In this document: positions 9,439 through 17,851 of the stretch, piece after piece
Layout of the letters: each line of letters starts with the position of its first letter
Numbering within the stretch: the first letter of the stretch is position 1
Assembly (NCBI GenBank): GCA_965248545.1
Contig: OZ252110.1
Coordinates: 1,116,001 to 1,180,000, forward strand
Direction of reading: 5' to 3'
Origin: Alteromonas_E sp965248545
GTDB taxonomy: Bacteria; Pseudomonadota; Gammaproteobacteria; Enterobacterales; Alteromonadaceae
DNA length: 64,000 nt
Translations under genes and position numbers: made by a program
The notes under the pieces: model-generated
The model's input: the letters and a program-made list of their open reading frames with translations, nothing else
What the model was told of the DNA's origin: nothing
Databases searched by the model: none

Positions 9439-11625
9439 ATGAAAAAACCTTTGATCTCAGCCACAGCAATCGCAATTGCGTTGGCTTTGAGTGCTTGTTC
9501 AGATGACAAACAAGCCCAAGTCCCCGCTCCTGAAGTCCAAGAAACAGCTGCAACTGAAGCAACGCCTCAAACTCAAGAAAATATTCTACTCCAAGAATTC
9601 ACCGGGCCATATGGTGGCGTCCCACAGTTTGAAGATATGCACCTGAGTGATTTAAAGCCCGCTCTGGAAGTTGCAATGGCCGCTAATATGGCTGAGATTG
9701 AAGCGATTGCCAACAATCCAGAACCTCCGACGTTTGCGAATACCATCGTTGAATTGGAAAAAGCGGGTAGCCAACTAAATCGGGTGTTCTCTTATTGGGG
9801 CATTTGGAGTTCGAATAAATCGAGCCCTGAATTTCGCGAAATCCAGCGCGAAATGGCACCGCAACTTTCTGCGTTCTTTTCAAAGATAACCCAAAATGAA
9901 GCATTGTTTGCACGGGTCAAAGCAGTATACGAAAGTGAAGAATTGCAGACGTTAACTGAAGAAGAGCAGCGAGTCACCTGGTTAACATACAATGGTTTCG
10001 CAAGTAATGGGGCGACCTTAAACGCAGAAGACAAAGCGCGGTATGCTGCAATTAATCAGGAACTGTCTAAGTTACACACACAATTTTCCAATAACGTCCT
10101 CGCTGATGAGGAAAACTACGTTATCTTCATTACCGAGGAGCAAATCGGTGGCCTGCCAGCATCATTCGTCAATGCCGCTGCGGCTGCAGCCGCTGATCGT
10201 GGCGAAGAAGGTAAGTATGCAATAACGAACACGCGCTCTTCAATGGACCCCTTCCTAACCTATTCAACAGACAGGGCATTGCGCGAGCAAGTGTGGAAAA
10301 CCTATTACAACCGCGGCGACAATGGCGACGAGTATGATAACAATGAGCTGATCAAGCAGATCCTGACCTTGCGTCACGAGCGTGTTCAGCTGCAAGGCTA
10401 TGAAAATTATGCGCAATGGCGACTGGAAGATCGCATGGCGAAGAATCCAGAAAATGCCATGGAACTAATGCAAAAAGTCTGGCCTGCCGCGATTGCCCGC
10501 GTGAAGGAAGAAGTGGCTGATATGCAAGCAATTGCAGACGCAGAAGGTGCAGAGATCACCATCGAGCCATGGGACTACCGTTTCTATGCTGAGAAGGTGC
10601 GTAAAGCTAAATACGACTTGGATTCAGATGAAGTTAAGCAATATTTGCAGCTCGACAAATTGCGTGACGCGATGTTTTACGTTGCAGGCCGCTTGTTTAA
10701 CTTTGAGTTTTCACCCGTACCAGAAGGCTCGGTTTCGGTATTCCACGAAGATGTAAAAGTTTGGGAAGTCACGGACAAAACATCTGGCGAACATATTGGC
10801 TTGTGGTACCTCGATCCATTCGCGCGTCAAGGTAAGCGTTCCGGCGCATGGGCAACCATGTACAGAAGCCCAACTACATTTGACGGAAAGCGCAGTGCAC
10901 TCACCTCGAACAACAGTAACTTTGTGAAGGCGCCTGAAGGTCAGCCTACGTTGATTTCATGGGATGATGCGGAGACTTACTTCCACGAATTTGGACATGC
11001 CCTGCACTTCTTATCTGCAACAGTTAAATACCCAACATCGCATTCTGGCGTCCGTGATTACACTGAATTCCAGTCGCAATTGTTAGAGCGTTGGTTGTTA
11101 ACAGATGAAGTCATCAATCAATTCTTGGTGCATCACGAAACGGGTGAGCCGATCCCAGCCGAATTGGTAGACAAAATCAAAGCAGCGGCAACCTTTAATG
11201 AAGGCTTTAAGACGACCGAGTATATGGCTTCTGCAATTGTCGACTTGCTGTATCACACGACCGATCCCGCGACGATCGAGCCTGATGCGTTCGAGCGCGA
11301 GCAACTTGAGGCGTTAGGAATGCCAAAAGAGATTGTGATGCGCCATCGTTCACCTCACTTTGGCCATGTATTCTCCGGCGAGGGTTATGCTGCGGCCTAC
11401 TATGGATATATGTGGGCAGAAGTATTGACCTCGGATGCGGCGGAAGCATTTGCCGAAGCCCCAGGTGGCTTCTACGACAAAGAAGTCGGTGATCGTACAG
11501 TTAAATACTTATTCTCCATTCGCAACGCTATGGATCCTGCCGAAGCTTATCGCAAGTTCCGCGGTCGTGACGCTAATGTTGAAGCATTGATGCGAGACAG
11601 AGGTTTCCCGGTAGAAGATGAATAA
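9439..11625 (+). CDS. M3-family zinc metallopeptidase, lipoprotein (dipeptidyl carboxypeptidase-like)
   Basis: 728 residues. The N-terminus is a lipoprotein signal (ISATAIAIALALSAC, lipid-modified Cys about residue 20) followed by a low-complexity acidic linker, so the enzyme should be membrane-anchored in the periplasm. The rest is a thimet-oligopeptidase/Dcp fold with zinc motif HEFGH (in YFHEFGHALHFL, about residue 516) and the downstream substrate-binding HxGHVFSGEGYAAAYYGY region. It most resembles Dcp-like dipeptidyl carboxypeptidases, which trim C-terminal dipeptides; exact specificity cannot be read from sequence. GGAAGC precedes the ATG. It is monocistronic and closed by the terminator at 11645. 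Confidence 0.92.
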   Translation: MKKPLISATAIAIALALSACSDDKQAQVPAPEVQETAATEATPQTQENILLQEFTGPYGGVPQFEDMHLSDLKPALEVAMAANMAEIEAIANNPEPPTFANTIVELEKAGSQLNRVFSYWGIWSSNKSSPEFREIQREMAPQLSAFFSKITQNEALFARVKAVYESEELQTLTEEEQRVTWLTYNGFASNGATLNAEDKARYAAINQELSKLHTQFSNNVLADEENYVIFITEEQIGGLPASFVNAAAAAAADRGEEGKYAITNTRSSMDPFLTYSTDRALREQVWKTYYNRGDNGDEYDNNELIKQILTLRHERVQLQGYENYAQWRLEDRMAKNPENAMELMQKVWPAAIARVKEEVADMQAIADAEGAEITIEPWDYRFYAEKVRKAKYDLDSDEVKQYLQLDKLRDAMFYVAGRLFNFEFSPVPEGSVSVFHEDVKVWEVTDKTSGEHIGLWYLDPFARQGKRSGAWATMYRSPTTFDGKRSALTSNNSNFVKAPEGQPTLISWDDAETYFHEFGHALHFLSATVKYPTSHSGVRDYTEFQSQLLERWLLTDEVINQFLVHHETGEPIPAELVDKIKAAATFNEGFKTTEYMASAIVDLLYHTTDPATIEPDAFEREQLEALGMPKEIVMRHRSPHFGHVFSGEGYAAAYYGYMWAEVLTSDAAEAFAEAPGGFYDKEVGDRTVKYLFSIRNAMDPAEAYRKFRGRDANVEALMRDRGFPVEDE

Positions 11626-11644
11626 GTACTCATTTTGTTGAGCT

Positions 11645-11671
11645 AAAGAGCGCGTTTGCGCTCTTTTTTTT
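11645..11671 (+). terminator. Rho-independent terminator after the M3 peptidase
   Basis: A nine-base stem (AAAGAGCGC, loop GTTT, GCGCTCTTT) runs straight into a tract of T residues, 20 bases after the peptidase stop. It also lies just past the end of the converging response-regulator gene, so it may act in both directions. Confidence 0.92.
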
Positions 11672-11686
11672 GACTCATTTTTGCTG

Positions 11687-12298
11687 CTACAGCCACCCTT
11701 TCTGCTGCGCGATACGCGATGCATCGACCCGATTAGTTGCATTGAGCTTTGCGATGGCCTCGCTCAAGTAGTTGCGAACAGTGCCTTCAGATAAGAATAA
11801 GCGCTCTGCAATATCAGCAGTTTTTAAACCTTCAGATGCCAACTTCAATGCGGCCCGCTCTTTCTGAGTAAGTGGGTCAGTATCATCCAGAGCCATAAGT
11901 GCCAGTTCACTGTCGATGACTCTCTCACCCTGGACGACCTTTTTAAGGCTCGAAATCAGGTAATCACTGGGCGCCTCTTTAAGTACAAAACCTTTAACAC
12001 CTGCGTCTATTGCTCTGCGGATATAGCCTGCTTTTGCAAAGGTCGTCATAATCACAATGCGCAGTTCAGCTTTGCCCTGTAACGCTTCTGCGACCTGAAT
12101 GCCACTCACATTTGGCATTTCAATATCAGTTAAGACAATATCTGGCTGCAAGTCCTCCGGGCCGTTAGCCAGGTGATCCAACACTTGCTGTCCATCACTG
12201 CATTGTTTGACTACCGTAAAGCCACCGTCAAGTTCCAATAGCGCTGACATAGCGCCTAAAACCAAGGACTGATCTTCAGCTATTAGCACTTTAATCAT
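11687..12298 (-). CDS. NarL/DesR-type response regulator
   Basis: 203 residues: a receiver domain (acidic pocket in IAEDQS, phospho-acceptor Asp in VLTDIEMPNVSG, conserved Thr/Lys in TTFAKAG) and a C-terminal LuxR-type helix-turn-helix (KTADIAERLFLSEGTVRNYLSEAIAKL). It closely resembles the DesR branch that pairs with DesK-like kinases. The start overlaps the kinase stop by 8 bases, so the two are translationally coupled. It is the last gene of a four-gene leftward operon. Its target is unknown; the 18-bp palindrome at 14439-14456 in the operon promoter is the obvious candidate. Confidence 0.92.
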   Translation of the reverse strand: MIKVLIAEDQSLVLGAMSALLELDGGFTVVKQCSDGQQVLDHLANGPEDLQPDIVLTDIEMPNVSGIQVAEALQGKAELRIVIMTTFAKAGYIRRAIDAGVKGFVLKEAPSDYLISSLKKVVQGERVIDSELALMALDDTDPLTQKERAALKLASEGLKTADIAERLFLSEGTVRNYLSEAIAKLNATNRVDASRIAQQKGWL

Positions 12299-13412
12299 CG
12301 GCTTTACTCACCGGCAACCTTACCATCACGGTGAATCCCTCGTCGTGTTTCACCTGTACATCTCCACCTAAATCGTCCACTCGTGCTCGCACTCCCCTAA
12401 TACCGTTACCTTCGTCGTAGTCACAAACCGTACCATTGTCTTTGACGATTAACTCAATTGCATTTGATTCGCCCCTTAAGTTAAATGAAGCCATAGATGC
12501 CGAGCTGTGCTTGATGATATTCGTGGTCAACTCTTTTGCCAGCATAATCAGTTCCGACTCCTGTCTTTCACTGAGTTGGGACAATTCCAGACTCGTTGCC
12601 TCAATAAGTAAATCGACGGTTAGCCCTTTGCGTTTCACAAGAGTTGCTAGCGTATGAAGTTCGGCAACTAAACCTCGTCTTTGCATCCCAGAGACCGCTT
12701 TTCGAACGTCACTCAAAATGGCCCGAGACATATTTGCTAGTTCGTCTAACTCTCGTTGTGCTGCCTCACTGTCTTTTCTTTGCAGCAGTTTTTGCGCTAA
12801 TTCTGCTTTTAGCGCCACCGCAGATAAAGAATGCCCAACGGCATCGTGTAAATCTCGCCCAATTCTCTCTCTTTCAGCGAGTGCAGAGAGTTCTTCTATC
12901 GCCTGCTCACTGCGTCGTTGTTGTTGCGCATCAAGCGTGGCTCGCCGCTCTAAACTGCCAAACACGTATAGACCGACAATTCCAGCCATAGACGGCCAAA
13001 CCAACATACTGACCGCATTTTCAATCAGCGAAGCAACTGCCCCCGTCGCTGCAAGCAATATCAAAATTAGCACTACGCTGTGTCGCCGCTCGAGATAGTA
13101 TCCAAAGATAAACGCAGCATAACCGCAGAAAACCAAACTAGCGGGATTGACCCAAGCGCCAGCTAAACTCAGTGCGATCAGGGCTGAACTAAACAGCGCG
13201 GAGTATTTAGCTCCTGATAATATTGCGCCTGCATAACAAGCACAAAAGCCCACAAATACCAAAACCGAAAAGCCTAAGGTCGGTAGCTGGTTTAAGCTGC
13301 TCATTACCCAATGTGGGGTAAAATAAAACAGCGAAAAGAGTAGGGAAACCAACGACCAAATTCGTTTCTCTGGACTCCCCAAGCTTTCTATTTTTGAATC
13401 AAAGGTCAGCAT
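12291..13412 (-). CDS. DesK-like sensor histidine kinase (HisKA_3 type)
   Basis: 373 residues from the ATG at 13412. The longer open frame to 13496 would run into the upstream transporter gene, and its extra N-terminus is not membrane-like. Six or so hydrophobic segments (about residues 15-170) form the sensor, without a sizeable extracytoplasmic domain. Then comes the dimerisation helix with phospho-acceptor His in ERERIGRDLHDAVGHSLSA and an HATPase domain with VKDNG and GNGIRGVRARV. Kinases of this layout usually sense the membrane itself. The position just after an SMR transporter suggests that the signal may be membrane stress or a lipophilic cation; that is inference. Confidence 0.92.
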   Translation of the reverse strand: MLTFDSKIESLGSPEKRIWSLVSLLFSLFYFTPHWVMSSLNQLPTLGFSVLVFVGFCACYAGAILSGAKYSALFSSALIALSLAGAWVNPASLVFCGYAAFIFGYYLERRHSVVLILILLAATGAVASLIENAVSMLVWPSMAGIVGLYVFGSLERRATLDAQQQRRSEQAIEELSALAERERIGRDLHDAVGHSLSAVALKAELAQKLLQRKDSEAAQRELDELANMSRAILSDVRKAVSGMQRRGLVAELHTLATLVKRKGLTVDLLIEATSLELSQLSERQESELIMLAKELTTNIIKHSSASMASFNLRGESNAIELIVKDNGTVCDYDEGNGIRGVRARVDDLGGDVQVKHDEGFTVMVRLPVSKADD

Positions 13413-13456
13413 TGTGCTCTTCTCGCTCCGGCTGTAGATAGTTTTTTTCGTATGGC

Positions 13457-13786
13457 CTATTGCATCACTACATTGGATTTTAAGGTGATCAAACACGTAC
13501 CAGCAAAAATTAATAGTACGCCCATAAATGCATAAGAATCAAAACGTTGTTGCCATATAAAAACTGAGGCAATACCAACCAAAGCGATACCGACTCCCGA
13601 CCAAATTGCATAGGCCAAACCGACACTCATGTTTTTAAGTACCAATCCCAAAAATAGGCCTGCTAGCGAATAAAAAAAGATCGAGCCCATACCAAGCCAC
13701 CACTTTTCCCACCCATCAGATGCTTTCAGCAATAAGGTCGCGGTTACTTCAGTTATGATTGCCAATGCTAAAAATATATACGTCAT
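13457..13786 (-). CDS. Small multidrug resistance (SMR/EmrE-family) transporter
   Basis: 109 residues with four transmembrane helices, the standard SMR size. The essential membrane-embedded glutamate is present (AIITEVTATLLLK, Glu about residue 13), as are the conserved GLAYAIWSGVGIALVG helix and the following W. SMR proteins exchange protons for lipophilic cations or guanidinium; the sequence alone does not decide between EmrE-like and Gdx-like function, although an EmrE-like AYAIWSG motif is seen. AAGGAG precedes the ATG. It is the second gene of the operon, 12 bases after the membrane-protein gene and 44 bases before the kinase start. Confidence 0.93.
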   Translation of the reverse strand: MTYIFLALAIITEVTATLLLKASDGWEKWWLGMGSIFFYSLAGLFLGLVLKNMSVGLAYAIWSGVGIALVGIASVFIWQQRFDSYAFMGVLLIFAGTCLITLKSNVVMQ

Positions 13787-13798
13787 TGTTGTTTCTCC

Positions 13799-14362
13799 TT
13801 ATGCTGGTGAATTGGTCGTTTTTAGCGCGTTATATCTGCGCTCCTGCACGACGATACTGATGATGTAGACCACCACTATCCAAGTAGGAATCAAGGTATA
13901 GATATGCTCTGGTAACACAAACCAAATCACGACAATCCCCACAGTTCTGGCAATGCTATGAAAATACCCCACCCAATGTTGAATGATCCACGACAGTGGC
14001 ATCCACATGAGACCCGCCAATATACCGATAGTCATAGGAATCGTGCGATGGTCGATTGCAGCAACAGGCATGGCGATAGCAAAGACCAGCAAACTCATCA
14101 CAACCCCTGCCATAAACAATCCATCGAAAGCATTTTTACCACGTTGTTTGCCAAAGAAATCTTCGCCAGTAATTTTGGCGATTCCAATGCCAAGGTAGAA
14201 AATCGAACCGCAACCAATCCAGATACTCCAAATAATGACGGTCTCTGAAGCGAACATCGCAATGATACCGATAAGCGCCCATATCAGTGTGCCCGCCAAT
14301 GGCATGGCAAGAAATCGTCGTTGTTTAAATAATTCTCTTTGCGCGTCTAGTGATTGCATCAT
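13799..14362 (-). CDS. Multi-pass membrane protein of unknown function (possibly DUF7010-like)
   Basis: About 187 residues from the ATG ATG pair at 14362. The frame is open to a TTG at 14386, but GAGGAA sits just before the ATGs and decides the start. After an amphipathic N-terminus (QSLDAQRELFKQRRFL) there are roughly six hydrophobic helices and a basic C-terminus (QERRYNALK). I recognise no catalytic motif; a resemblance to the DUF7010 group is recalled rather than shown. It is the first gene of the operon with the SMR transporter, kinase and regulator, so it may be an accessory or immunity-type membrane component of that system. Confidence 0.8.
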   Translation of the reverse strand: MMQSLDAQRELFKQRRFLAMPLAGTLIWALIGIIAMFASETVIIWSIWIGCGSIFYLGIGIAKITGEDFFGKQRGKNAFDGLFMAGVVMSLLVFAIAMPVAAIDHRTIPMTIGILAGLMWMPLSWIIQHWVGYFHSIARTVGIVVIWFVLPEHIYTLIPTWIVVVYIISIVVQERRYNALKTTNSPA

Positions 14363-14438
14363 CAGTTCCTCATGTGTTGACGTCAAACAGTATGTCTAAA
14401 CAGGAAGTATTTTCTCAGTGTGCTTTGTCACTGAATGG

Positions 14439-14456
14439 AGATGACAAATGTCATCT
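14439..14456. promoter_or_regulatory. 18-bp palindromic operator upstream of the kinase/SMR operon
   Basis: AGATGACAAATGTCATCT: perfect 8-base arms around AA, about 77 bases upstream of the first gene of the leftward operon. Reading leftward, a GTGACA hexamer at 14426-14431 could serve as the -35, which would put the dyad just upstream of the promoter as expected for an activator. It is the best candidate binding site for the operon's own NarL-type regulator. Confidence 0.6.
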
Positions 14457-14505
14457 TTATTTAGAAGCGTTCTCATATCGCTGACCGCACCTCAGCCATA
14501 GTGAA

Positions 14506-14531
14506 ATTCAGCGAAAGATAAATCGCTGAAT
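14506..14531. repeat. Perfect 9-bp inverted repeat upstream of the TlpA-like gene
   Basis: Arms ATTCAGCGA and TCGCTGAAT are separated by eight bases. It lies 45 bases before the start of the thioredoxin-like gene and beyond the 14439 palindrome. There is no T tract, so it is not an obvious terminator; it could be an operator or a 5'-UTR hairpin. Confidence 0.5.
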
Positions 14532-14576
14532 GTCTGTCCTATCGGTATCCATTCTCTGAAAATGCAGTTCCCTATA

Positions 14577-15092
14577 ATGACTAGACTCAAATATTTCATC
14601 ACCTCTGTCGCACTACTATTAGCTCTTTCAAGCTATCAGACCCTCGCTCAAGACCTGACCGCGCCAAGTTGGAGTCTTAAGGATGGCCATGGCAATACTG
14701 TTTCATCAGAGCAATTTGCGGGCGAACCACTGGTGGTCCACTTCTGGGCTACGTGGTGTCCGTATTGTAAAAAGCTTCAACCTGGACTTGAGAGGCTAAA
14801 ACAGCAATATCAAGATAAGGGCGTAGCCTTTATTGCAATTAGCTTTCGAGAGGATGAAGGTACCGATCCACAAGCGGTGCTCGACGCGCGGGGAATAAGT
14901 ATTCCTACTTTGATTGAAGGTGATAGCGTTGCCTTTGACAAATTCGGTGTCAGTGGTACTCCAACCACTTTTTTCATTGACCACACTGGGCAGGTGCTAG
15001 GCGTTACCCGCACATCAGACCCAGACGATCCAATCCTAGAGCAGGCGGTGCAAAAACTTCTCGATATCAAACAAAAACCAGCCGTAAAATAG
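14577..15092 (+). CDS. TlpA-family thiol:disulfide oxidoreductase (periplasmic)
   Basis: About 171 residues. A Sec signal peptide (KYFITSVALLLALSSYQTLAQ) precedes a thioredoxin fold with the redox motif WCPYC (in HFWATWCPYCKKL, about residues 58-62) and the cis-proline loop GTPTTFFID. TlpA/ResA relatives reduce periplasmic disulfides, often for cytochrome c maturation or redox defence. No cytochrome genes are nearby, so the partner is unknown. Two in-frame ATGs exist (14562 and 14577); the second gives the better signal peptide. Neither has a strong ribosome-binding site. Confidence 0.85.
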   Translation: MTRLKYFITSVALLLALSSYQTLAQDLTAPSWSLKDGHGNTVSSEQFAGEPLVVHFWATWCPYCKKLQPGLERLKQQYQDKGVAFIAISFREDEGTDPQAVLDARGISIPTLIEGDSVAFDKFGVSGTPTTFFIDHTGQVLGVTRTSDPDDPILEQAVQKLLDIKQKPAVK

Positions 15093-15162
15093 GACCCAAT
15101 ATCAGCCTTTGTCATCCAATCATTAATGAACTATGGTTGGATGACTAATTGTAAGATGGGGC

Positions 15163-16971
15163 ATGGATGTGGACAATTTGTCCGTTGTTTTGGTCATTGT
15201 TGGTCTACTCTCAATCACCTGCCAATATGTGGCATATAAGGTAAAGCTACCTGCAATCCTGTTCTTATTAGTTGCCGGTATTATCGCTGGTCCAGCTACA
15301 GGCATTCTCAATGCGGATGCACTCTTTGGAGAGCTGCTGTTTCCTATCGTGTCCTTATCGGTCGCTATTATTCTGTTCGAAGGTGCGCTGACACTCAAAT
15401 TCTCCGACATTAGTGGCCATGGCAACATGGTTCGGAACCTATGCAGTGTGGGTGTTATCGTGACCTGGTTAGTCGCCACGCCAGCAGCTCATTATGCGTT
15501 AGGTTTGAGTTGGGAGTTAGCCGCACTATTCGGAGCGATAGTCACGGTAACTGGACCAACTGTGATTGTTCCTATGCTGAGAACCGTGCGGCCGAGCGCA
15601 AAAATCTCCAATATATTGCGTTGGGAAGGCATTGTGATCGATCCCATTGGAGCGTTATTTGCAGTTCTGGTGTTCGAATTCATTCTTGCTCAGCAAGACG
15701 CGATTCTCCATACCTTTTACGCCTTTGGTTTAACCGTTTTGGTGGGAACGCTGATTGGCTCTTTAAGTGGCTACCTATTGGGAGTGGCACTGCGGAACCA
15801 ATGGATTCCTCACTATTTGCAGAATACCGCTGTTCTCACCTTGATCCTTGGTGCATTCGCTTTTTCAAATGTGTTTGCACATGAGTCCGGACTGCTCACC
15901 GTTACGATAGCCGGCATGATTCTGGCCAACATGCGCAACGTCAATGTTGATGGAATATTGGAGTTCAAGGAGACCCTGAGCGTACTGCTCATATCAGCGC
16001 TGTTTATCTTATTAGCTACGCGCATTGATTTCGCCGCTATCGAAGCCGTCGGTTGGGGCGCGATCCTGGTCATAGCGGCAATAATGTACATTGCCCGGCC
16101 ATTGTCTGTATTTGCCTCTGCACTTGGTACGGGTTTAACCTTCAAAGAGCAAGCACTTCTCGCATGGATTGCACCTCGAGGTATCGTCGCTGCAGCCGTC
16201 TCAGCTTTGTTTTCGATTAAATTAGAAGCCGCCGGATACCCTCAAGCAAGCTTGATCGTACCCATGATGTTTCTGGTTATTATTGCTACGGTAGTCATAC
16301 AAAGTTTAACCGCGTCTACTGTCGCTCAATGGCTAGGTCTGCGTAGTCCTGACCCGCATGGTTTTTTACTCTTTGGGGCCAGTCAATTTTCAACCGAACT
16401 CGCCAAAGAACTAATGAACAATGATGTGAATGTTACCATTGCCGACACCAACTGGGATTCAATCCGTTATGCGCGAATGCAGAATATTCAGACCTACTAT
16501 GGCAACCCAATTTCTGAACACGCGGAGCGCTACTTGGATTTGTCAGCTATCGGCAATGTGTTGGTGCTTTCGCCCTACCGACAGCTGAATCCATTGGTGA
16601 CCATGCATTTCGAACATGAATTAGGCGGCGAAGCAACAATCCTGGGGTTAACGTCAAATGAGCAAGACAAGCCCGAAAGTCATCAAGTGTCAGAAAACTA
16701 CGCAAACAAACTGACGCTATTCGCAGAAGGCGTGACATTCGCCTACTTGGCCAATGCGATGAAACACGGTGCAACACTCAAAACGACCGGACTGACAGAG
16801 GCGTTTGGGTTTGATGACTACGTATTGGAATATGGGGATAGCGCTATCCCCTTGGTATACATTACCGACAGTGACGTAGACGTGTTTACGACTAGCAAAA
16901 ACATTACCCCCAAAGCGGGTTGGAAGATTGTTAGTCTAATTATTGCCGAGCGCACCAACGCGTCGCAGTAA
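15163..16971 (+). CDS. CPA1-type cation:proton antiporter with C-terminal nucleotide-binding-like domain (NhaP-like)
   Basis: 602 residues. About a dozen transmembrane helices (residues 5-400) carry the CPA1 signatures GPTVIVPMLRTVRPS and ILRWEGIVIDPIGALFA, containing the conserved Asp of the ion site, and WIAPRGIVAAAVSALF. The cytoplasmic tail (about 405-600) resembles a Rossmann TrkA-N-type regulatory domain (GFLLFGASQFSTELAKEL). This is expected in the inner membrane, exchanging Na+ or K+ for H+. Its stop codon directly abuts the stop codon of the converging VOC gene (16971/16972), with no bases between and no visible terminator. Confidence 0.93.
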   Translation: MDVDNLSVVLVIVGLLSITCQYVAYKVKLPAILFLLVAGIIAGPATGILNADALFGELLFPIVSLSVAIILFEGALTLKFSDISGHGNMVRNLCSVGVIVTWLVATPAAHYALGLSWELAALFGAIVTVTGPTVIVPMLRTVRPSAKISNILRWEGIVIDPIGALFAVLVFEFILAQQDAILHTFYAFGLTVLVGTLIGSLSGYLLGVALRNQWIPHYLQNTAVLTLILGAFAFSNVFAHESGLLTVTIAGMILANMRNVNVDGILEFKETLSVLLISALFILLATRIDFAAIEAVGWGAILVIAAIMYIARPLSVFASALGTGLTFKEQALLAWIAPRGIVAAAVSALFSIKLEAAGYPQASLIVPMMFLVIIATVVIQSLTASTVAQWLGLRSPDPHGFLLFGASQFSTELAKELMNNDVNVTIADTNWDSIRYARMQNIQTYYGNPISEHAERYLDLSAIGNVLVLSPYRQLNPLVTMHFEHELGGEATILGLTSNEQDKPESHQVSENYANKLTLFAEGVTFAYLANAMKHGATLKTTGLTEAFGFDDYVLEYGDSAIPLVYITDSDVDVFTTSKNITPKAGWKIVSLIIAERTNASQ

Positions 16972-17337
16972 TTATACGCGCCAAGGGGGATTCAGCCGGT
17001 TTTCACCCGCCCAGTACAAAATTAACCTGTTTCCAGAGGGATCCCGCAATGCTGCTTCTCGCCATAGATAGGGTTTATCTTCAGGGAGTTGCTCAAACTG
17101 TATACCTAAACGCGACAACTCAGTGACTTTGTGATCGAGGTCCTCTTCTTCAAAATAGACATTAACACCTTCACTACTCTGTTCTGCAGCATGCAAAGAA
17201 AATGTCGCGCCATCGCCCGGACAAGCAAAACGCAAGTAGTGAGGCGTATCAACGATGAGGGTGAACCCAAGCGTTGTATAAAAGCGTTTAGAGGCTTGAA
17301 TATCTGTGCAGCCTAAGGTGATTTGATTCATATTCAT
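16972..17337 (-). CDS. VOC-fold (glyoxalase/bleomycin-resistance-like) protein
   Basis: 121 residues built from two beta-alpha-beta-beta-beta modules, beginning with NQITLGCTDIQASKRFYTTLGF and ending with the typical ALRDPSGNRLILYW. VOC proteins are metal-dependent lyases, dioxygenases or drug-binding proteins; which applies here cannot be said. GGAG lies nine bases before the ATG. It is the second gene of a leftward pair with the VOC gene at 17349, 11 bases apart, whose promoter carries a SoxR box, suggesting a role under redox-cycling or electrophile stress. Confidence 0.87.
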   Translation of the reverse strand: MNMNQITLGCTDIQASKRFYTTLGFTLIVDTPHYLRFACPGDGATFSLHAAEQSSEGVNVYFEEEDLDHKVTELSRLGIQFEQLPEDKPYLWREAALRDPSGNRLILYWAGENRLNPPWRV

Positions 17338-17348
17338 TGTGGCTACTC

Positions 17349-17771
17349 CTATGCGACATCACCTTGATTGCGTTGTGCAGGGATATCTGAAAGGTATTCA
17401 ATAAATTCAACTTCAACCCCATTCGGATCGATGTAGTACACATTGCGACGATGTGGGTGCTTAGCACCGGTGTGCGACACGGAGAAGCCATTGTCCGCCA
17501 TTCTCTTGGTTAGGGCCTGTAGGTTTTTAATCTCAAACCCTAAGTGTGCAATACCCAAGTCGTTGGTTTTCAAGTCGCGCGGACGATTTTTGCCATTGTC
17601 ATTGAAAGTCAGATAGTTGTAGTCATCTCCAAAGTGCAGCCATTGTCTGGGCACACCGTACCAGTCACCTTGACCTTGAGTACGGATCTGCCAGTGCGGA
17701 AACGCAGCTTGATAAAAGCGCAGCGTTTCATCCATATCACTGACAACCATATTAACGTGCTCTAATCTCAT
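17349..17771 (-). CDS. VOC-fold protein, first gene of a SoxR-controlled pair
   Basis: 140 residues, VOC superfamily: starts RLEHVNMVVSDMDETLRFYQ and contains HLGFEIKNLQAL and YYIDPNGVEVEFIEYL, where His and Glu are likely metal ligands. AAGGAG stands before the ATG at 17771. Upstream, the SoxR-like box 17813-17830 lies between a TTTACC hexamer and a weak -10 with a 19-base spacer, the elongated spacer typical of MerR-family activated promoters. Redox-responsive expression is therefore expected. The reaction is unknown; glutathione-S-transferase-like or glyoxalase-like detoxification is possible. Confidence 0.88.
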   Translation of the reverse strand: MRLEHVNMVVSDMDETLRFYQAAFPHWQIRTQGQGDWYGVPRQWLHFGDDYNYLTFNDNGKNRPRDLKTNDLGIAHLGFEIKNLQALTKRMADNGFSVSHTGAKHPHRRNVYYIDPNGVEVEFIEYLSDIPAQRNQGDVA

Positions 17772-17812
17772 TTTATTTATCTCCTTGTGAAGTAGTGAGG
17801 AATAGGCTAAAA

Positions 17813-17830
17813 CCTCAACTTAGGTTTAGG
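17813..17830. promoter_or_regulatory. SoxR box between soxR and the VOC gene pair
   Basis: CCTCAACTTAGGTTTAGG matches the E. coli soxS operator CCTCAAGTTAACTTGAGG at 14 of 18 positions and is a near-dyad (7 of 9). It lies in the only promoter region shared by soxR and the divergent VOC genes. Confidence 0.82.
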
Positions 17831-17851
17831 TAAAGTGTTTTTTTTATTTTT

